The notes: generated by a model from the sequence alone, not told the origin. DNA of 64,000 bases from Eudorina sp. 2006-703-Eu-15 (GCA_003117195.1 BDSI01000080.1:1-64000), one strand, 5' to 3'; positions 1 to 13,590 are shown, numbered from the stretch's first letter. A program made the numbers and translations.

Positions 1-938
1 CCTCTCCCCAGCCGCGACTCCCAAACCACGCATAGTCCCTTCTCCGATCCCCAGCCGCGACTCCCCTCCCACGCATAGTCCCCCCTCCCCAGCCGCGACT
101 CCCCACCCACGCATAGTCCCCCCTCCCCAGCCGCGACTCCCAACCCACGCATAGTCCCTTTCTCCCCAGCCGCGACTCCCAACCGACGCATAGTCCCATC
201 TCCCCAGCCGCGACTCCCAACCCACGCATACTCCCATCTCCCCAGCCGTGACTCCCAACCCACGCATAGTCCCTTTCTCCCCAGCCGCGACTCCCAACCC
301 ACGCATAGTCCCATCTCCCCAGCCGCGACTCCCAACCCACGCATAGTCCCATCTCCCCAGCCGCGACTCCCCACCCACGCATAGTCCCCCCTCCCCAGCC
401 GCGACTCCCAACCCACGCATAGTCCCTTCTCCCCAGCCGCGACTCCCAAACCACGCATAGTCCCTTCTCCGATCCCCAGCCGCGACTCCCAACCCACGCG
501 TAGTCCCTTCTCCCCAGCCGCGACTCCCAACCCACGCATAGCCCCTTATGCCCAGCCGCGCCCTTCCCTATCACGCATAGTCCCTTCTCCGATCCCCAGA
601 CGCGACTCCCAACCCACGCATAGTCCCTCCTCCCCAGCCGCGACTCCCAACCCACGCATAGTCCCCCCTCCCCAGCCGCGACTCCCCACCCACGCATAGT
701 CCCCCCTCCCCAGCCGCGACTCCCAACCCACGCATAGTCCCTTCTCCCCCGAACCCACGCATAGTCCCTTCTCCGATCCCCAGCCGCGACTCCCAACCCA
801 CGCATAGTCCCCCCTCCCCAGCCGCGACTCCCAACCCACGCATAGTCCCATCTCCCCAGCCGCGCCCTTCCCTATCACGCATAGTCCCTTCTCCGATCCC
901 CAGACGCGACTCCCCACCCACGCATAGTCCCTTCTCAC
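1..938. repeat. GC-rich minisatellite, about 39-bp unit
   Basis: About 23 tandem copies of a unit that reads roughly 'ccccagccgcgactccca' followed by 'acccacgcatagtccc' and a variable tail (cttctc, ccctc, atctc, or cttctccgat). Copies differ by point changes and by the extra 'cttctccgat' tail, so unit length varies. The array begins before the left edge of the window. Frames on both strands stay open through it only because the unit length is near a multiple of three. I do not regard them as genes. Confidence 0.95.
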
Positions 939-3900
939 TCACGCATCAGAGCTTGCACCTCCATGCCGCGATGGTCGATCCAATACGAATTCTTGTTCTT
1001 GACGCGTTGACGGTGAACATGGCAGCGACGGCGGTGCTGCAAACGGCCACCTCTCGAGGGACCATGAAGGGCAGCCTCCGTGTCGACCGACGTACGCCCA
1101 CTGCAGCGGTCTTCTTGGACACCGTCGATGTGGGACTGAGAGTCGTCCTTGGTCAGCAAGCTTAACGGGTCACTCGGGTCTGTGCGAGGGAAGGAGAGGC
1201 GCGGCGGGATCGATACGAGGATGACGAGTACTTAAGGCACCACTTCTTGGCGACGAAGCACAATGTGATCCCAGATCAGTGCGCAAACCGACGAACTGCA
1301 TTTCCATTCCCAGAATCATGTATACCCATGTCTGCCACTCGCAGCCAGCAGGCATGCCAAGCATGTTGCGGTCGGACGCACTTTGACGCAATGGTCACGC
1401 CACGAAACGAGCTTCAAATTGCAGACTGATAGCACGATATCCACAAACCAGCACTCACGTAAGAGTTTGCAGCGGCGCTGGCAACTTTGCTGTCGACAGG
1501 AACATGACCTTGACATTTGTTTGTGATATCTCTGCAGCAATGAAATTAAGAAAATTAAGCTTATTTGGTTATTTGGTTATTAAGGTTATTTGGAATTGTT
1601 GCTCGCATCGACTTTGGAGCGTAAACCCTGGCGACCAGCAACCGCCTCCTTGGCGATTCAACATCATGAGCTCACCTTGGACGTTGAAGCTGCTTGGCTG
1701 CGACCAAGTTGGCAGAGCTGCACAACGCTCCGGATTAGCAAAAGGACAGGAATGGACTCCTAAGCTTAAGAGAGAGTGCAGAAAGAAAGCTTTATGTGAT
1801 CTGTTCCTGCTGTGATACAGCTGCTGGGTGAAAGGAAGGCGAGTCGCTCCAAGTTTATATAGGATGACTGGCCTTAACGTCGTACAAGATGGCAATGTCA
1901 CTACTGCTGCTTCGTACATGCTTCAGGGATTGGGCTTTGGTGCATAAACCTGAGGCCATTTTAACCGCACTGTGGAATGTACCGTGACAAGGACCGGCTG
2001 GCGATTTCCCATTTACGCTAAAACCGAACAATAGTGATAGGGATGGCGCAGTCTGTGGGCGACGCCTCGGCCGTAGCCAGTCGTTTTGCCTCGTAGTATG
2101 ATGGCGTTGAGTCGCATTGCGCGAGAAGTTTGCGGAGTTCGGCTGGAGGTTGTGGCTGCAATTACCAGCTCTGTCGCCTGTCGTAGTTGTGCCCGTTCAT
2201 TTCGGTTGTTATCATTTTATATGTGCAAAATGCGATGCGCGCCCTTCATGGCGCGCTTCCGAGACGATGGCGTCAGGCATGCAAGCCGCTACGAACGACG
2301 CCACGTGAGTATCGTTTCACGAACTTCGAATGCCCAGGCGGTCGTAATAAGTGCTTACTCTGCAATATGGAGTTCATTTGCGCTGAGTTAGTTGTGTCGA
2401 GCGGTCACATGCTACGTTTGGGATGGTCTACAAGTTCAAGAGGACGCTGCCCACAACATGATCATGCGCAGGCTCATCATCAAGCAGAGACACATCAGAT
2501 ATTGAGAGGCCGAGCGGGGCGTACGTGCGCGTCTACTGTACATACAAAAGCTGTGTCGATGTTGGGATGTTGCTGCCGGCGAGCGACATGCTCATTCGTG
2601 CATGCTTCTGGGACTGAGGCAAGGCAGGCTTTCTAACATGACGATGTGCGCTGAGCAAGATTTTAGAATGGCGGTGTGGTAACAGAAGGCAGTGACGCAC
2701 GTCACCTGCTTTCGGGTTTCGCCACACCAGCCCACTCCTCATCAGCCCGCTTGCAGCCCAGGGTTACAGACCGGGGCGTCCTTCTGAAAGTCGATCCGTG
2801 GACCTCCTGGGCAGGGCCCCCGGGTCCTGAGCTGCCGGTGCGAGGCAGGGGCAGCTGGCGCCCCGGCGGTGTCAGTCCCCGCGGCCGCTAATACGGAAGC
2901 CCCCCAGGCATATCGCTGCTGGCTTAGAAAGCCTTTCAGCCTTTGTGAAAGGCTTTCTTGAGTTCGTCGTAGTTAAGGACGACCTTGCACTCCCAAGTAG
3001 CGAAACCAAGGTGGGTTACCAGTTGCCGTGGCAGTGATGGACTTCTGGGCGCGCCTGTGTTCCTGCACAGGGTTGGAAGTACCCCGCCGTGGCTGGTGGC
3101 CCGGCTGGGTTGGGGTCCTGCGGGTTTGTCTGCTGTGGCGGATCAGCAGCAGTGACCTGGGTGTCCCCGTCGGAAGGCCAGGGTCGGTCACTCGGTCTGG
3201 GAGTCATCAGGGGTGGGGTCGCCTGGAGCGCGTAGCTGCTGCTGTTCCTGCTGCTCAGCTGTCGGTGAAGCTCTGCCCGAGTCCATGCAGTCCCTCCAGT
3301 TTGCGGCATTTTGCAGATTAGGTATCTCCCCTCCCAACCCCTCCCAAAAACTAAGTTTTCGGGTTTGCCAACAAGCGTGTGGTTTTAAAACGAAAAGATG
3401 GAGACCCTGCTGCATGCGCCCTCGCGCGACTTCAGTCTGAAATGCGGCGGAGTTCCACGACAGGGTTGATGTCAGCCCAGGATAACAATTGACTTTCCAT
3501 TCATCTTAATATGTGCGTGGTTACGTTGCTGCTCCGTTCACCCATCCAACTTCCACTCGTAACAGGGTGAAGACGGCTGGGAGCTTGCGGCGTCCAACGG
3601 CCACTTGGCGACGATTGCCTGTCTGCGATGGCTGGGCTGTCCCTGGGACCCGGCCGGGACGACCTTGATTTCGGTTGTCCGCAGCCATTGCCCCCCTGGA
3701 TGCGGTGCGCTGGGTACACGCTGCGGGCTGACCTTCGGACTGGCAGAAGGTGGGCCACATTGCACGTGCGGATTCGGCTAATGAGGGTCAAGCGCAACAT
3801 GATGAGCCATATGAGGTGATACGCGCTAGCTGGTTGAGTGCGGCGAGGTAGTCCTGGACTGGCCCGCATCCCAACCTGGGCCAGGCGGCGGGAGCGTGAA

Positions 3901-6273
3901 CCAGCAGCTACCCAAGAATCGACATTATGACGTGTACGAGTGTGAGACGAGATGTGTTTTCAGACATCGGGCGTGTTTCTTTCTCATGGTAACCAGGCAG
4001 TATTGCCAACCGGCTTCAGCAGTGGGCAGTATGCCCGACACCGTCCTTTCCTTGGTGACGCATCCGTCAGCGTGTGTATATGTGAGAGGGGCCCTGCGGG
4101 GAGGGGTGTGTGTGTGGTGGGGATGGGGTTCAGCCAGACCAGACCACCATGTGGGTAAGAGTGGGCGGAGGTCGCTGGGCCGCATATGACGGTGGATAGG
4201 CTTCCGTTGCCACGAATCAGGAGGGCGGGGGCCTGAATGTTGTCTGCTTGTGTCTGTCTGTCTGTCGCTGCTCAGGGTGGTGCTGCTGCCTTGCGCCCTA
4301 GGGCCCCTTTGTTGGCGGTGGTGGCGCTGCTCCTTCGTGGCAGCTGGTTGCAAAGCAGCATTGTGTGTTACTGAAAGACTGCGACAAGAGAAATACGTTG
4401 TCCAGCAATGCAGCCGGGCGCGCGAAAACACTGAGAGTTATCGACGACTTGAGACGAAGTGTGCCGACCGCCAGCCCAGTCAAGTAGATCTGGCCGCCGA
4501 TGCTGAAGCGCCACGACACCGCACCGGGCCCAATGCGGTTGCTGGTCCGCCAGCGAACTTCCGAAACCGCTGTGCCGGCAGAAGTGTAGTCCAATTGGAG
4601 AAGTGTAGTCCAACGTGGTCGACAAATCACAAAACTAATCCTATTTGCCTATCTGAGACTTACGGAAAGGCAGGGGCACGGCGGATCCGGGTGGATGGCA
4701 AGGCAGGGACACACACAAGTTTGTGTGTTGTGACGTACTCCAGCTCCTGCTGTATTACATAGGCACTCCAGAGGCAGCGCTCGAGACCGGACTCGCGCTT
4801 TTGCGCACATGCTAGTGTGACCACACCGACCTATTGTATTTTGGGAAGTGGCTATTGGACACTGCCGAATTCTGTGCCCAGCACAGTGTCTGGCAGTCTG
4901 GGTAGCCAGGCAGCATCAACAATAAGATAGACATCGCCAGCCCGCACAATGACGACGTGGAAGCTACCGCAGGCAAGCTCAACACGAGTTAGATGAGTTA
5001 CAAACTGCACACGCCCATACGGTTGAGCTCCCCCTCCCTCCCTCCCTCGTCACGTGCGTGTCCCAAGAGGGGGCCCACGATCGAGTTGGTGACGTGCCCC
5101 GGTACGACCGGGTTGCGTACGCAGATTCGCACTCACCTGGGTGCTACACACTTCAGGTGTTAGGCCCCCCATGTACCAACGCGGGGGCGGGGCGCCGGTC
5201 CCCGGCAGCCGCAGATTCGCACTGCCGCCCACTGCAGGTTGCGGCTGCGGAGCACCCCATAGCCTCTCCCGCCCGCCCATCACCTCCTTCCCATCTCCAC
5301 ACTCTTATTCGACACAGATCAGGGAACACTCTCAACGCCAACCGGGATCTCTATGTGCTATCGTTACTAGTTCTACCGGTATTACCCGGGTCACAAGAAG
5401 TACCACCCTGGAAAGATTGAGACCTGAGGGCCTTGAGAGGTCGTGTTCTTCATGTCATAAATACGGTATGATGGTAAATGTGAAGTGACGAATGTGTCGC
5501 CACGAGGTAATACGCCATGGAATGCGGCGGAATGGACATGAATGCGCACGAGATGCGGCGGCTTTGAGTTGAGACACACCGGACTCCCCCTCCTGGAATG
5601 CAGCACTGCGCCACACAGCAATGACACGTACGACAATTGTGGTCAGTAACGTCCATGCCGTACACGGCAGCATGTAGAACTTCACTCATCATCACGTAAT
5701 CTCGTCCAAGCGCCCGGCGGCTGGGGCATGCAACAATCACAGGTGCCGCTCTGTAGGCGGTTGTCGTAACAATGCCGTACAGGTCAACAACGATAATACA
5801 TTCGTAATGTGTTTAGAAAAAGACACGTAGTGTGTCCTAACGGTGTTTGGCTCCGGTTATCCTTATTCATCTGGAGCACACCCCATGGAGCGCCGATTTT
5901 TTATCCGTGGTCATAAAATGATATGCCCACACACCCCGGTCACCGAGTAAGGGCTCCGCCGGTCTCATCTCAGTCATGGTGCGCGGTGGCTTTCTGTTTC
6001 TCCCTCCCCCTTTCCCCCCTTGTCCACCTTCCGTTCACCTCCTCCGCGGCCTAGTCCTCTCCAACTGCACCAGTGCCGCCCCGGTCGTCCCCCGCCCTGG
6101 GCCCCCCCAACCCGGCCGCCCCTACTCGGCCTCGCGAGTCTGCCCCCGAGACCGCCCCCGAGACCGCCCTCTCGGCGCCGTACTTCCGCTCTGGAACCAC
6201 CCCGGCCACGTCAGACATTACCCCACCCCCTGGCATTTCAGGTCGCGTTGCGGGTGCCCGACGTCCGCCCTCC
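939..6273. other. intergenic stretch, no gene supported
   Basis: I found no run of codons with flanking splice sites that looks coding on either strand. The base composition is more AT-rich than in the gene-bearing parts. It holds short direct repeats, for example 'gaagtgtagtccaa' twice near 4577-4611, a perfect hairpin at 2926-2958, and a CCCT run near 5034-5050. The part nearest 6273 may be the 3' UTR of the tetraspan-like gene. Confidence 0.6.
2926..2958. repeat. perfect 13-bp inverted repeat with 7-nt loop
   Basis: The left arm at 2926-2938 reads agaaagcctttca and the right arm at 2946-2958 reads tgaaaggctttct, an exact reverse complement, with loop gcctttg. There is no adjacent gene to which it can be tied. 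It could be a mobile-element remnant or a transcribed hairpin. Confidence 0.85.
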
Positions 6274-9200
6274 TCACTGCAGCAGCAACTTGGACGTGCG
6301 AACGCGCGTCAGGCTCTTGGGTGTCTTGAACTGCCGTACCGGCTCCGGATCCAGCTGCGCGGGGCAGGGCGGTATGGGGCGGGGACAAGAGACTCGAGAT
6401 CAGTTCCCGCCGTTCCCGAGGAAGCACCCCACTACCACCACCACCGATAGACACCGTGCCGCCACCGCCATAGAAACCCCGGGAGCTCGCCCGCGCCTGC
6501 GCTCCGTACCTCCTCCTCCATGGCCGCCCGCGTCAACTCCTTGTGCTCCTCGTACTCGGACTCCACCTTCCCGGGCAGCGGCGCCTCGGGGCTCTCGTCC
6601 TGTCCTTGTACGGCTGCCGTACCGATTCCGGATCCAGCCCCGGGTCCCGACCCTGGGGATCTCCCCCGCTCGCCGGGCGCCACCTGAGCCTTCCGAGACA
6701 CCCCCGCCAACATACTGGCCGCGGCGACGGCGGTGCTATTAGCGGCGGCGGCGGCGGCGGCAGCGGCGGCGGTGCTGGCGGTGGCGGTGGAGGCCGCGCC
6801 TGCGGTGGCCGCTGCCGGGCTCGCAGTTCGCGAGTCCGTCCGGCCCGTCCTGTCGACGTTGGGCTGCCAGCCGCCGAACGTCAAGTCGCCATCCCGGCGG
6901 GAGGACCCCCCTCCGACCTCCCGACCCACCGACGGGTCCGCCGCCGCGGCCCATGCTGCCGCCGGAGCTGCGGACTGGGCTCCCGCTGACGGAGCTCGAC
7001 CTGACGGTGCTGACGCTGTCACCGCGACCTTCCCTGGAGCGTTCGCGGCAGCTGGCGGCGGCGGTAGCGGCGAAGGTGCAGGCTGCGGCACCGCCGGCGA
7101 CTCTGGCCGCAGCGCCGCCGGCGGTGCTGGCCGCGGCGCCGCCGGCGATACCGGCCGCGGCGCCGCCGGCGGTGCAGGCTGCGGCGCCGCCGGCGGCGGC
7201 GGTTTGGGCGGCGGTTTCGAGGGCACAGCGCCCGAGTCTGTGTCGGATTCCAGTTCGGAAGGCTGCCAGGCAAATGAACGCTGCTTGGAGCCGCCGCTAA
7301 GATGGCCGCCGCCGCCGCCGCCAGGCGGTACTGCACCCGGCAGGACGGCGGGCGCCGCGGGCACTGGGGGCACTGGCGGCGGCGCCGCCGGGGCCCCGTT
7401 GCCGGCCGTTGCGGCGGCGGCAGCGGTGGTGTTCGCGTGTGCGGCCCGCAGTGCGGCGATGGAGGTCACGGGCGGCGGGGCGGCGGACCCGGCGGCACCC
7501 GTCGGGTCGAGAGTGACCCGTGGGACAGCCCAGTCCGCAGCGCCGTGCGGCAGGGGCCCCGAGTAGGGAAGCCGACTGACGCCGTCGGTCATGGGCATGG
7601 GCATGCGCGCGAGCCCGGGCCCGGGCATGGGCGGGACGGAGGACCCGCCGTCGAGGGCTGCAGGTGCCCGGATGTCACCGCTGCGCCAGGCGGTCACGGG
7701 GAGGATTGAGGGGGGAAACTAAGCAGTGGTGCAAGGCCCAGTACGACATGAAAACACGAAGCCCAAGCACCGGCATCGGCACCGGCGTGCTGTCAGCACA
7801 ACCTGGGCCAAGCCATGAGTCAGAAAGAGTGGCAAGATACCGGTATCGGTGCAGGCGCGACTGCGACGGCGGCACGGGCCGCGGGCCGCCCACGTCCTAC
7901 AGTCCCCGGCGCCCCTCCCCCTCCCCCTCCCCTGCACCTCCTCGAAACCCACCCCCATCCCCCTCACCCCCTGACCCCCTCCAGGTCCGGCCCCTCCAGC
8001 TCCAGCTCCAGTGCCCGCGGGTCCACTTGAAGCACCTCGCAGCAGCTCCGAACAGTCGTCCGGTCGCCCCGGCCTCCGTGTCGTACCAACGTGGTCATCA
8101 TGTGTACGAGCACGCGGGGGTGCAGCCCCAGAACGCCGCCCCCCTGGAGCCGCTGCAGCGCCCCGGATACCTGTCCCAACCCCAGGGTTGGGTGGGGTGG
8201 GCGAGGCGGGGAGGGGGGCGGGGCGGTGGGGGCAGAGCGATGCGTTGAGCAGGCGGCTTGGGGTGTGTGTCAGGCGAGGGAGGGGGAGGGGGAGGTCACG
8301 AGGCGATGTGGGGTCGGAGGGGGCCCCTGACCGCGCGGGGTGTCGGATCAGTCGAGTCTGAAGTGGTGCGAGATGGCTTCCCAGCGGCGCCACACAAGCA
8401 GCACAGCCCCGCCGCGCCGCCTTCGCTGATGATAGGGTTGAATTGGCAAGCGCTCCCGTACTGCCGTACTCCCGTACTCCGCACAGGCGTACATGGTCCC
8501 AGCCGGGGCCCTATCGCTCACGGGCGCAGATCGGGACGGGATATGTTCTTCGAGCCTAACCCCATCCAACCCTACCTTTCTAGGATTTCACTTTCACTTT
8601 CACCCCATCCCACCGCGCTCGTGCGGGCCACCCACCAGTGCCCGCGCGTACAAGACCCGACTGGCCAGGTCCGCCTGCGACTTCTCCAGCCGCATCAGCA
8701 CCCGCAGGGAGAACACCGCCGGGACCGCCACCATCACCAGCATCACCAGGCCCTGGGAAGCAGGGGAAGGCGGGGGGGCAGGGGTGGAGGGGTTGGGTGG
8801 CGGAGCTGGGGTGACGGTGTTGGGTTGGCGGTGCGAGAGAGAGAGCTGCGGTGCGGTAGTCCGACGGCAGGAAGCCACGTGGGCCTTGTGGTCCGCTGGA
8901 GTACACGTTTAAGAGTTCGTAGGGCTGGCGCGGCAGTGGGCGCGCGCGCGTGTGTGTGGCGGGGGGGTAAAAAGAAACAGCCCAGGGTGGCGGGGGGGAG
9001 AGGCCGTCCAGGGAGGGGCACGCAGCCACCCGTCCGGCCAGGAGGGATCCCCCGGGGTCCGCTGTACGGCAGTGTGGGACCTCCCGCCATCCCGCCAACG
9101 CGCAGCCTGGTATCAGAGGGGTCGGTCCAGGGAGGGTCAGCTCTAGGGGGGCAAAGGTAGCTCCAAGGGGGTCGACTGTCCAAGGAGCATCGTCGGGCAG

Positions 9201-10945
9201 CAAGGAGGGCAAGGCGCCGGCTGTGTGTAAAAGGTAGCCGGCGTGCGTGTGTGTGTGTGGGGGGGGGACCGGGGGGGGACCGGCCCACCGGTCTCTGCCG
9301 TACCCACCATGTACGGCAGGAGTCCTGCGTTGACCTGGGCGCAGACGTCCGTTGACCAGGCCTTGCAGCCCGAGCAGCCGCCGCCGCTGCCGCCCGCCCC
9401 CCCCGCGCGCAGGGCTGTCCGGGTGCACGTGTTGGTGGCGGCGCAGGTGCAGGCGGAGCAGCCGAGGGAGGCGGACTGCGCGCGGTCACATCTGGGAGGG
9501 GGGCAGGGGGAGCGGAAGCGGGGGTGGAGGGGTGGAGGGGGAGGGGGCGGAGGGCACCAAAGTCAGCCTCGGAGAGGTTGGGTCGGTGGAAGAAGACAGA
9601 AAGTACTGAGAGATAAAGATTTTTTTAAGCTCGCCACGGGTCACCCAGGGGGTTAATCAACCCGCCGCTGCCGCCACTGCTTCTACTGCCTGTTGCTGTG
9701 GGGCATCTTTCCTCTCCACCACCACCGCCACCACCACCGTCAGCTCCAGGGGGGCCGGGCCCGGGTGATGGGCCTACCATCACAACTACACAACACACCT
9801 GTCCGCCATTACCAGGTACAGGCCCGTGTCGTACGCCCCCAGCGCCGCCCCCAGCGACAGCGCCGCCACTGAGTGCAGCGCCAGCAGCAGCGACCTCAGC
9901 AGCACCAGCCCGGAGAGGCCCTGCAGAGGGGGGCGGCAGAGGGGGGCGGCAGAGGGGGGCGGCAGAAGGCGCAGAGGAGTCACACGCGCGGTTCATCCAC
10001 GGTTCACCCGCCCGACTCATCGCGCTGAGCAGGACACCGGATGCAGGCGGGCGGCCCATCGGTTGGGCAGTCCCCCCTTGAGAGCCTCCTGCCATCCAGA
10101 TCCCGTTCGCGGGGCCCCCTGGAGTCCAAAGTCCAGCGCCACCGACATAATAGGTTTCCTCTCAGTCCCCCCCCCCGCCCCCCCGCCCCCCCCGACCCAC
10201 CAGGCCGCCGACCAGTACAGAGATGCCCCACGTAACGATAGGGACATGGAGCAGGCGGCTGTCCAAGGAGTAGAACTAGGAGGACCGAGAGGAGGAGAGG
10301 TGCGGGGCAGGGCGGGGCAGGGGGGAGGAAACAGGCGGGGAAGAGGGGTGAAAAGGAGGGAGTAAGAGGGGGGTTTCACGTACCGGGTCTGGTTCGATGC
10401 GGCGGGTCAGAGGCGGCACGTGTTGCGGCGTTGCGGCGGTGCGGTCAGGGTCGCAGAACCCCCCTCTGACCGCGTGACTCCCCTCCCCGGCCAGACGGAG
10501 GCCTGACTCTCCTCCCCTGCCGGTGGTCACCCCCGCACCCACCTTGGCGTACCAGACCCCGGGGAGGACCAGGGTCACCACCAGCTGCACAGCGCATGCG
10601 ACACCGCCCTGTGGGGCGCGGGACGCGGGCAGGTCAATGGATGTTGTAAACGAGGGGAGAATTGCTCATGATCTGCAAATGAGCGGCTGGGTAATAATTC
10701 TCGCTCCAAATTCTGAGTCGGAGTGTATGCGGGGTGCAGACTAAGTCCGCGGGGCTTCGAGAGGGACGGGTACGTACATACACGCGCAGCTCGTCCAAGA
10801 GCACGGCTTTTGTGCCCCCTCGGCTGTAAGCGCGACGCCACGGGTCATTCGAACTGCTGTTATTCGCCCGCAATGGCGCCGCTGATGCGCTCGACAAAAC
10901 GGGAAGCCGCTGGGACTCGCTGTCCCCTTCGTCCTCCGATTTCAT
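6274..10945 (-). CDS. four-span (tetraspan-like) membrane protein with Cys-rich loop and long Pro/Ala tail
   Basis: Nine-exon model: 10945-10784, 10608-10543, 10275-10201, 9920-9813, 9475-9308, 8752-8636, 8170-7976, 7718-6510, 6354-6274, giving 726 aa. Every intron is phase 0, which supports the joins. Exon 1 is a polar, probably cytosolic N-terminus. Hydrophobic spans lie at about 56-74, 87-105, 108-130 and 190-210. Between spans 3 and 4 a loop carries seven Cys (about 143, 146, 148, 154, 171, 174, 182) in C-x2-C-x-C and C-x2-C spacings. Residues 298-700 are Pro/Ala/Gly-rich with AAPRP-type repeats. The last exon is basic and ends KLLLQ. The layout recalls tetraspanins, but the CCG motif of their large loop is absent, so family membership is unproven. 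The donor at 7975 (GTCAGG) is the weakest join; an alternative GTGAGG donor 8 bp on would break phase. An in-frame non-coding-looking upstream stretch precedes ATG 10945, which has a purine at -3. Confidence 0.72.
9925..9963. repeat. three copies of a 13-bp G-rich unit
   Basis: The unit agaggggggcggc is repeated three times. It lies in an intron of the tetraspan-like gene and abuts the 3' splice site of the exon starting at 9920, so on the sense strand it supplies the C-rich tract before the acceptor. Confidence 0.85.
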
Positions 10946-12530
10946 CGTGCCTCCCGCGTTTGTCCTCTCAGCGCCATGGATTACAAGCAAGAATTCAGGA
11001 CGTTCAAGACGTTGACGCCTAAAATTTCGTAGTTTAAACGGGGTGAATGCATGACCCCCGTTTGTCTTCTACAGTCCATGGAGACCACCGGCGGACCCCT
11101 GTAGACCAAGCCAAAAGGTCGCTCTGTTACTTTTCACAGATTATGGTTCGAACATGTAGTTGCCAGTCGTCTGCAGCTGACGGTCTGCTAGCACCGTAGG
11201 TCGTTATAATGGACGAGCATGCACGAACCCTCGACTGTTGGAATCCAAGTGGCTGAAGAGGCAGTTTTGCACAGAATAAATTCCGATTTATCACATTGTT
11301 ATATAGGAAAATCGTAAAATGGCAACGAAAAGAAAAGTGTCATTCCAAAGGTGGTACTCAGCGTGCATCCGGCTGATACGGGTGCTAGGCTTCCACAACC
11401 ACCGCGAGGGTGTGCATGACATGGCCCCTGCCGAACTAACCATACCTTACGCCGACCCGCTTGCCACGGGCGCGCGGTGGGGCAACGGCATAACCAAAGC
11501 GCGGGGTCATCCATGGCTGCCGTACGCACCTTGCGTCGCCTGCGCACACGGAACGGTATGTTGTACGGGAGGCCTGAGGCCGCACAGGCGAACTGGTGCA
11601 GTGATCAGCGGTCGCAATGGGCCTTACACTCGGTTCGTTGGAGGCGCTCCGGGGCGTCCGCATCAGTTGCCCCGCTGCTTGCTGCGTGGTCTGCATTAGC
11701 AGTACGGTACGCCGTGCGATGCAACCAAAAACCTCGCTTACATTGCAGAAAGAAAAGGATCCACACCCGGATCACATTGCCTCTGGTATGGGCAATATTG
11801 TAAGCTGAGGTGGAGGAGGAGATAAGAGGTGGAGGTGGTCGACAAACTCTCCATGCACGGTTGACTGAAAACCAAAATCCATCATAGACGCGCGGGTGGG
11901 CGCGCAGCCGCCGCTCTCCACTCCAGTCAACTATCCTCATAACGACACGCTCCGCACACCATACGACCAAGCATCACCTCCATTCAAGGTATTCGCATCT
12001 TATTCGCATCAATGAACAGCCCGGCATGACCGCGGTTTCCGGCACGCCGGCCACCCCGCGCCTTTCGCGACTGCGACTGCGGGGATGGGCTGTGAAAATG
12101 TGACAAGCCCCCGGGACGGCTCGTCGGCCGCTAGGGATGAATGTGCCGCGCGCCTCTGAGGTCACCGACCGTCATGTCCCCCAACCCGGACCTCACACAC
12201 TCTACAGATGCTGGGTGTATGTGTGGTTGGCCCACCCCCCGATGAGAGACGGGTGCGCCTCAGTACGGCATCGTACGGATGCTCTGAGCAAAGGCCGTAT
12301 GTATGTACGGTGTAATCTGCTGCAACGGACAGCGACGCGGCGCACACGGTGCGAGTGGCGAGCTCACACAGACAGCGCCGCGCAACCCCACACTGCGTCC
12401 GTCGCAGTGGCGCGCCAGTGCCGTCAAACGCAACTGGCACCAACCTCAACAGGTGGCCGGAAGGCGACCCGGACTCGGGAATCGAGGCGCGAATATGCGC
12501 GCATGCGCACAGGGCCGTCCTCTTATGCTG

Positions 12531-12531
<1 letters not shown>

Positions 12532-12570
<39 letters not shown>
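12532..12570. repeat. (CA)n microsatellite
   Basis: An uninterrupted CA/TG dinucleotide tract of about 19 units in the intergenic region. Confidence 0.95.
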
Positions 12571-12572
<2 letters not shown>

Positions 12573-13590
12573 TCTATGTTATCATGCGCGGGATACGGGC
12601 AGCCGCAGCGAGCACGCGGCCGTGCAGATCCTTCGCACAGGTTTGCCTCGCCCGTACGACTCTCGGCCCATGTCACATCTGGGCTCCCTCTTTCTGGGCC
12701 ATGGCTATCGACTGCCATGCATGCATACCCCCGATTATTCACCCTCGTCCTCAGCAAAAAGAAGAATGCGTCCACCCGTCTCTCGCACATTGCCACCGCC
12801 ACCACCACTGCCGCCCTGGTAATCCTCTTGGATGACCCCCTGCCGCCAGTGACCGCCCCCCTTGGCACGCAACGAGTAACGAGGTGGGTCGAGTCATTTA
12901 AGATTTAACAGATGTGGCCCGGCAGGCGGCAGTAAGGGTGCTGCCGCGAATGTTGCAACGTGCGCAGCGTGCGGGTGCCGCAGGGAAGTCCCTCCCCAGA
13001 AGCTGCGGCTCCAAGGCCGCCAAACAAAGGCACCGTGTATCCTGGTCCGCGGGACGGCCCCCACAACACCCCGTCTGCGAATGTTTGTACGTGTGGTCTT
13101 AGGGCGGCAGAACAAGTGTGCGTGACATGCTGAGCAGTGCCCAGATGTGTGCGTATGTCTGTGTGTATGTGTGTATAAGATACGGTAACCACGAGAAGTG
13201 TTTGTAAGTGTTCGTACCAGTCTCGTTGACCAATGGGTCAATGTGGGAAAGTCATGCAGCAGTACGCTGTAGTGCGGTACGACGCTGCCAGCACAGATTT
13301 GGACAGGCAGGTTCCCTCCGCGACGCTCGGCACCGGGCGAAGGCACAACCCACGTCGGGCCCCCTGAGGCGCAGTGCCGCTACTGCGCCAGACCCTGGCC
13401 GCCTCCCCAACACCTGTGAGGTCGGCCTCGCCGTTCCCGTCCCCGTCTTGCCTATCGATGAATCAAACCACACCACACCAAGCCAACCATAACAATAGCC
13501 ATGCGCCAATGATCAGTGCCGGTCGAACATGCTCGGACTGAGTATGGGCAACGCCAACCTCCTTCTCATGTCAATGAAGTTTCTCATTTC

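Noticed and set aside
1..938. CRISPR array
   Set aside because: The repeats are directly tandem with no unique spacers, and the sequence is eukaryotic nuclear DNA.
546..942. Two long minus-strand frames with repeated GLCVGWESRLG-type peptides
   Set aside because: They are translations of the minisatellite. Several overlapping frames are open at once and there is no splice or start support.
8258..9160. 300-codon plus-strand frame
   Set aside because: It is antisense to the phase-consistent exon of the tetraspan-like gene at 8752-8636 and made of Gly/Arg-rich sequence.
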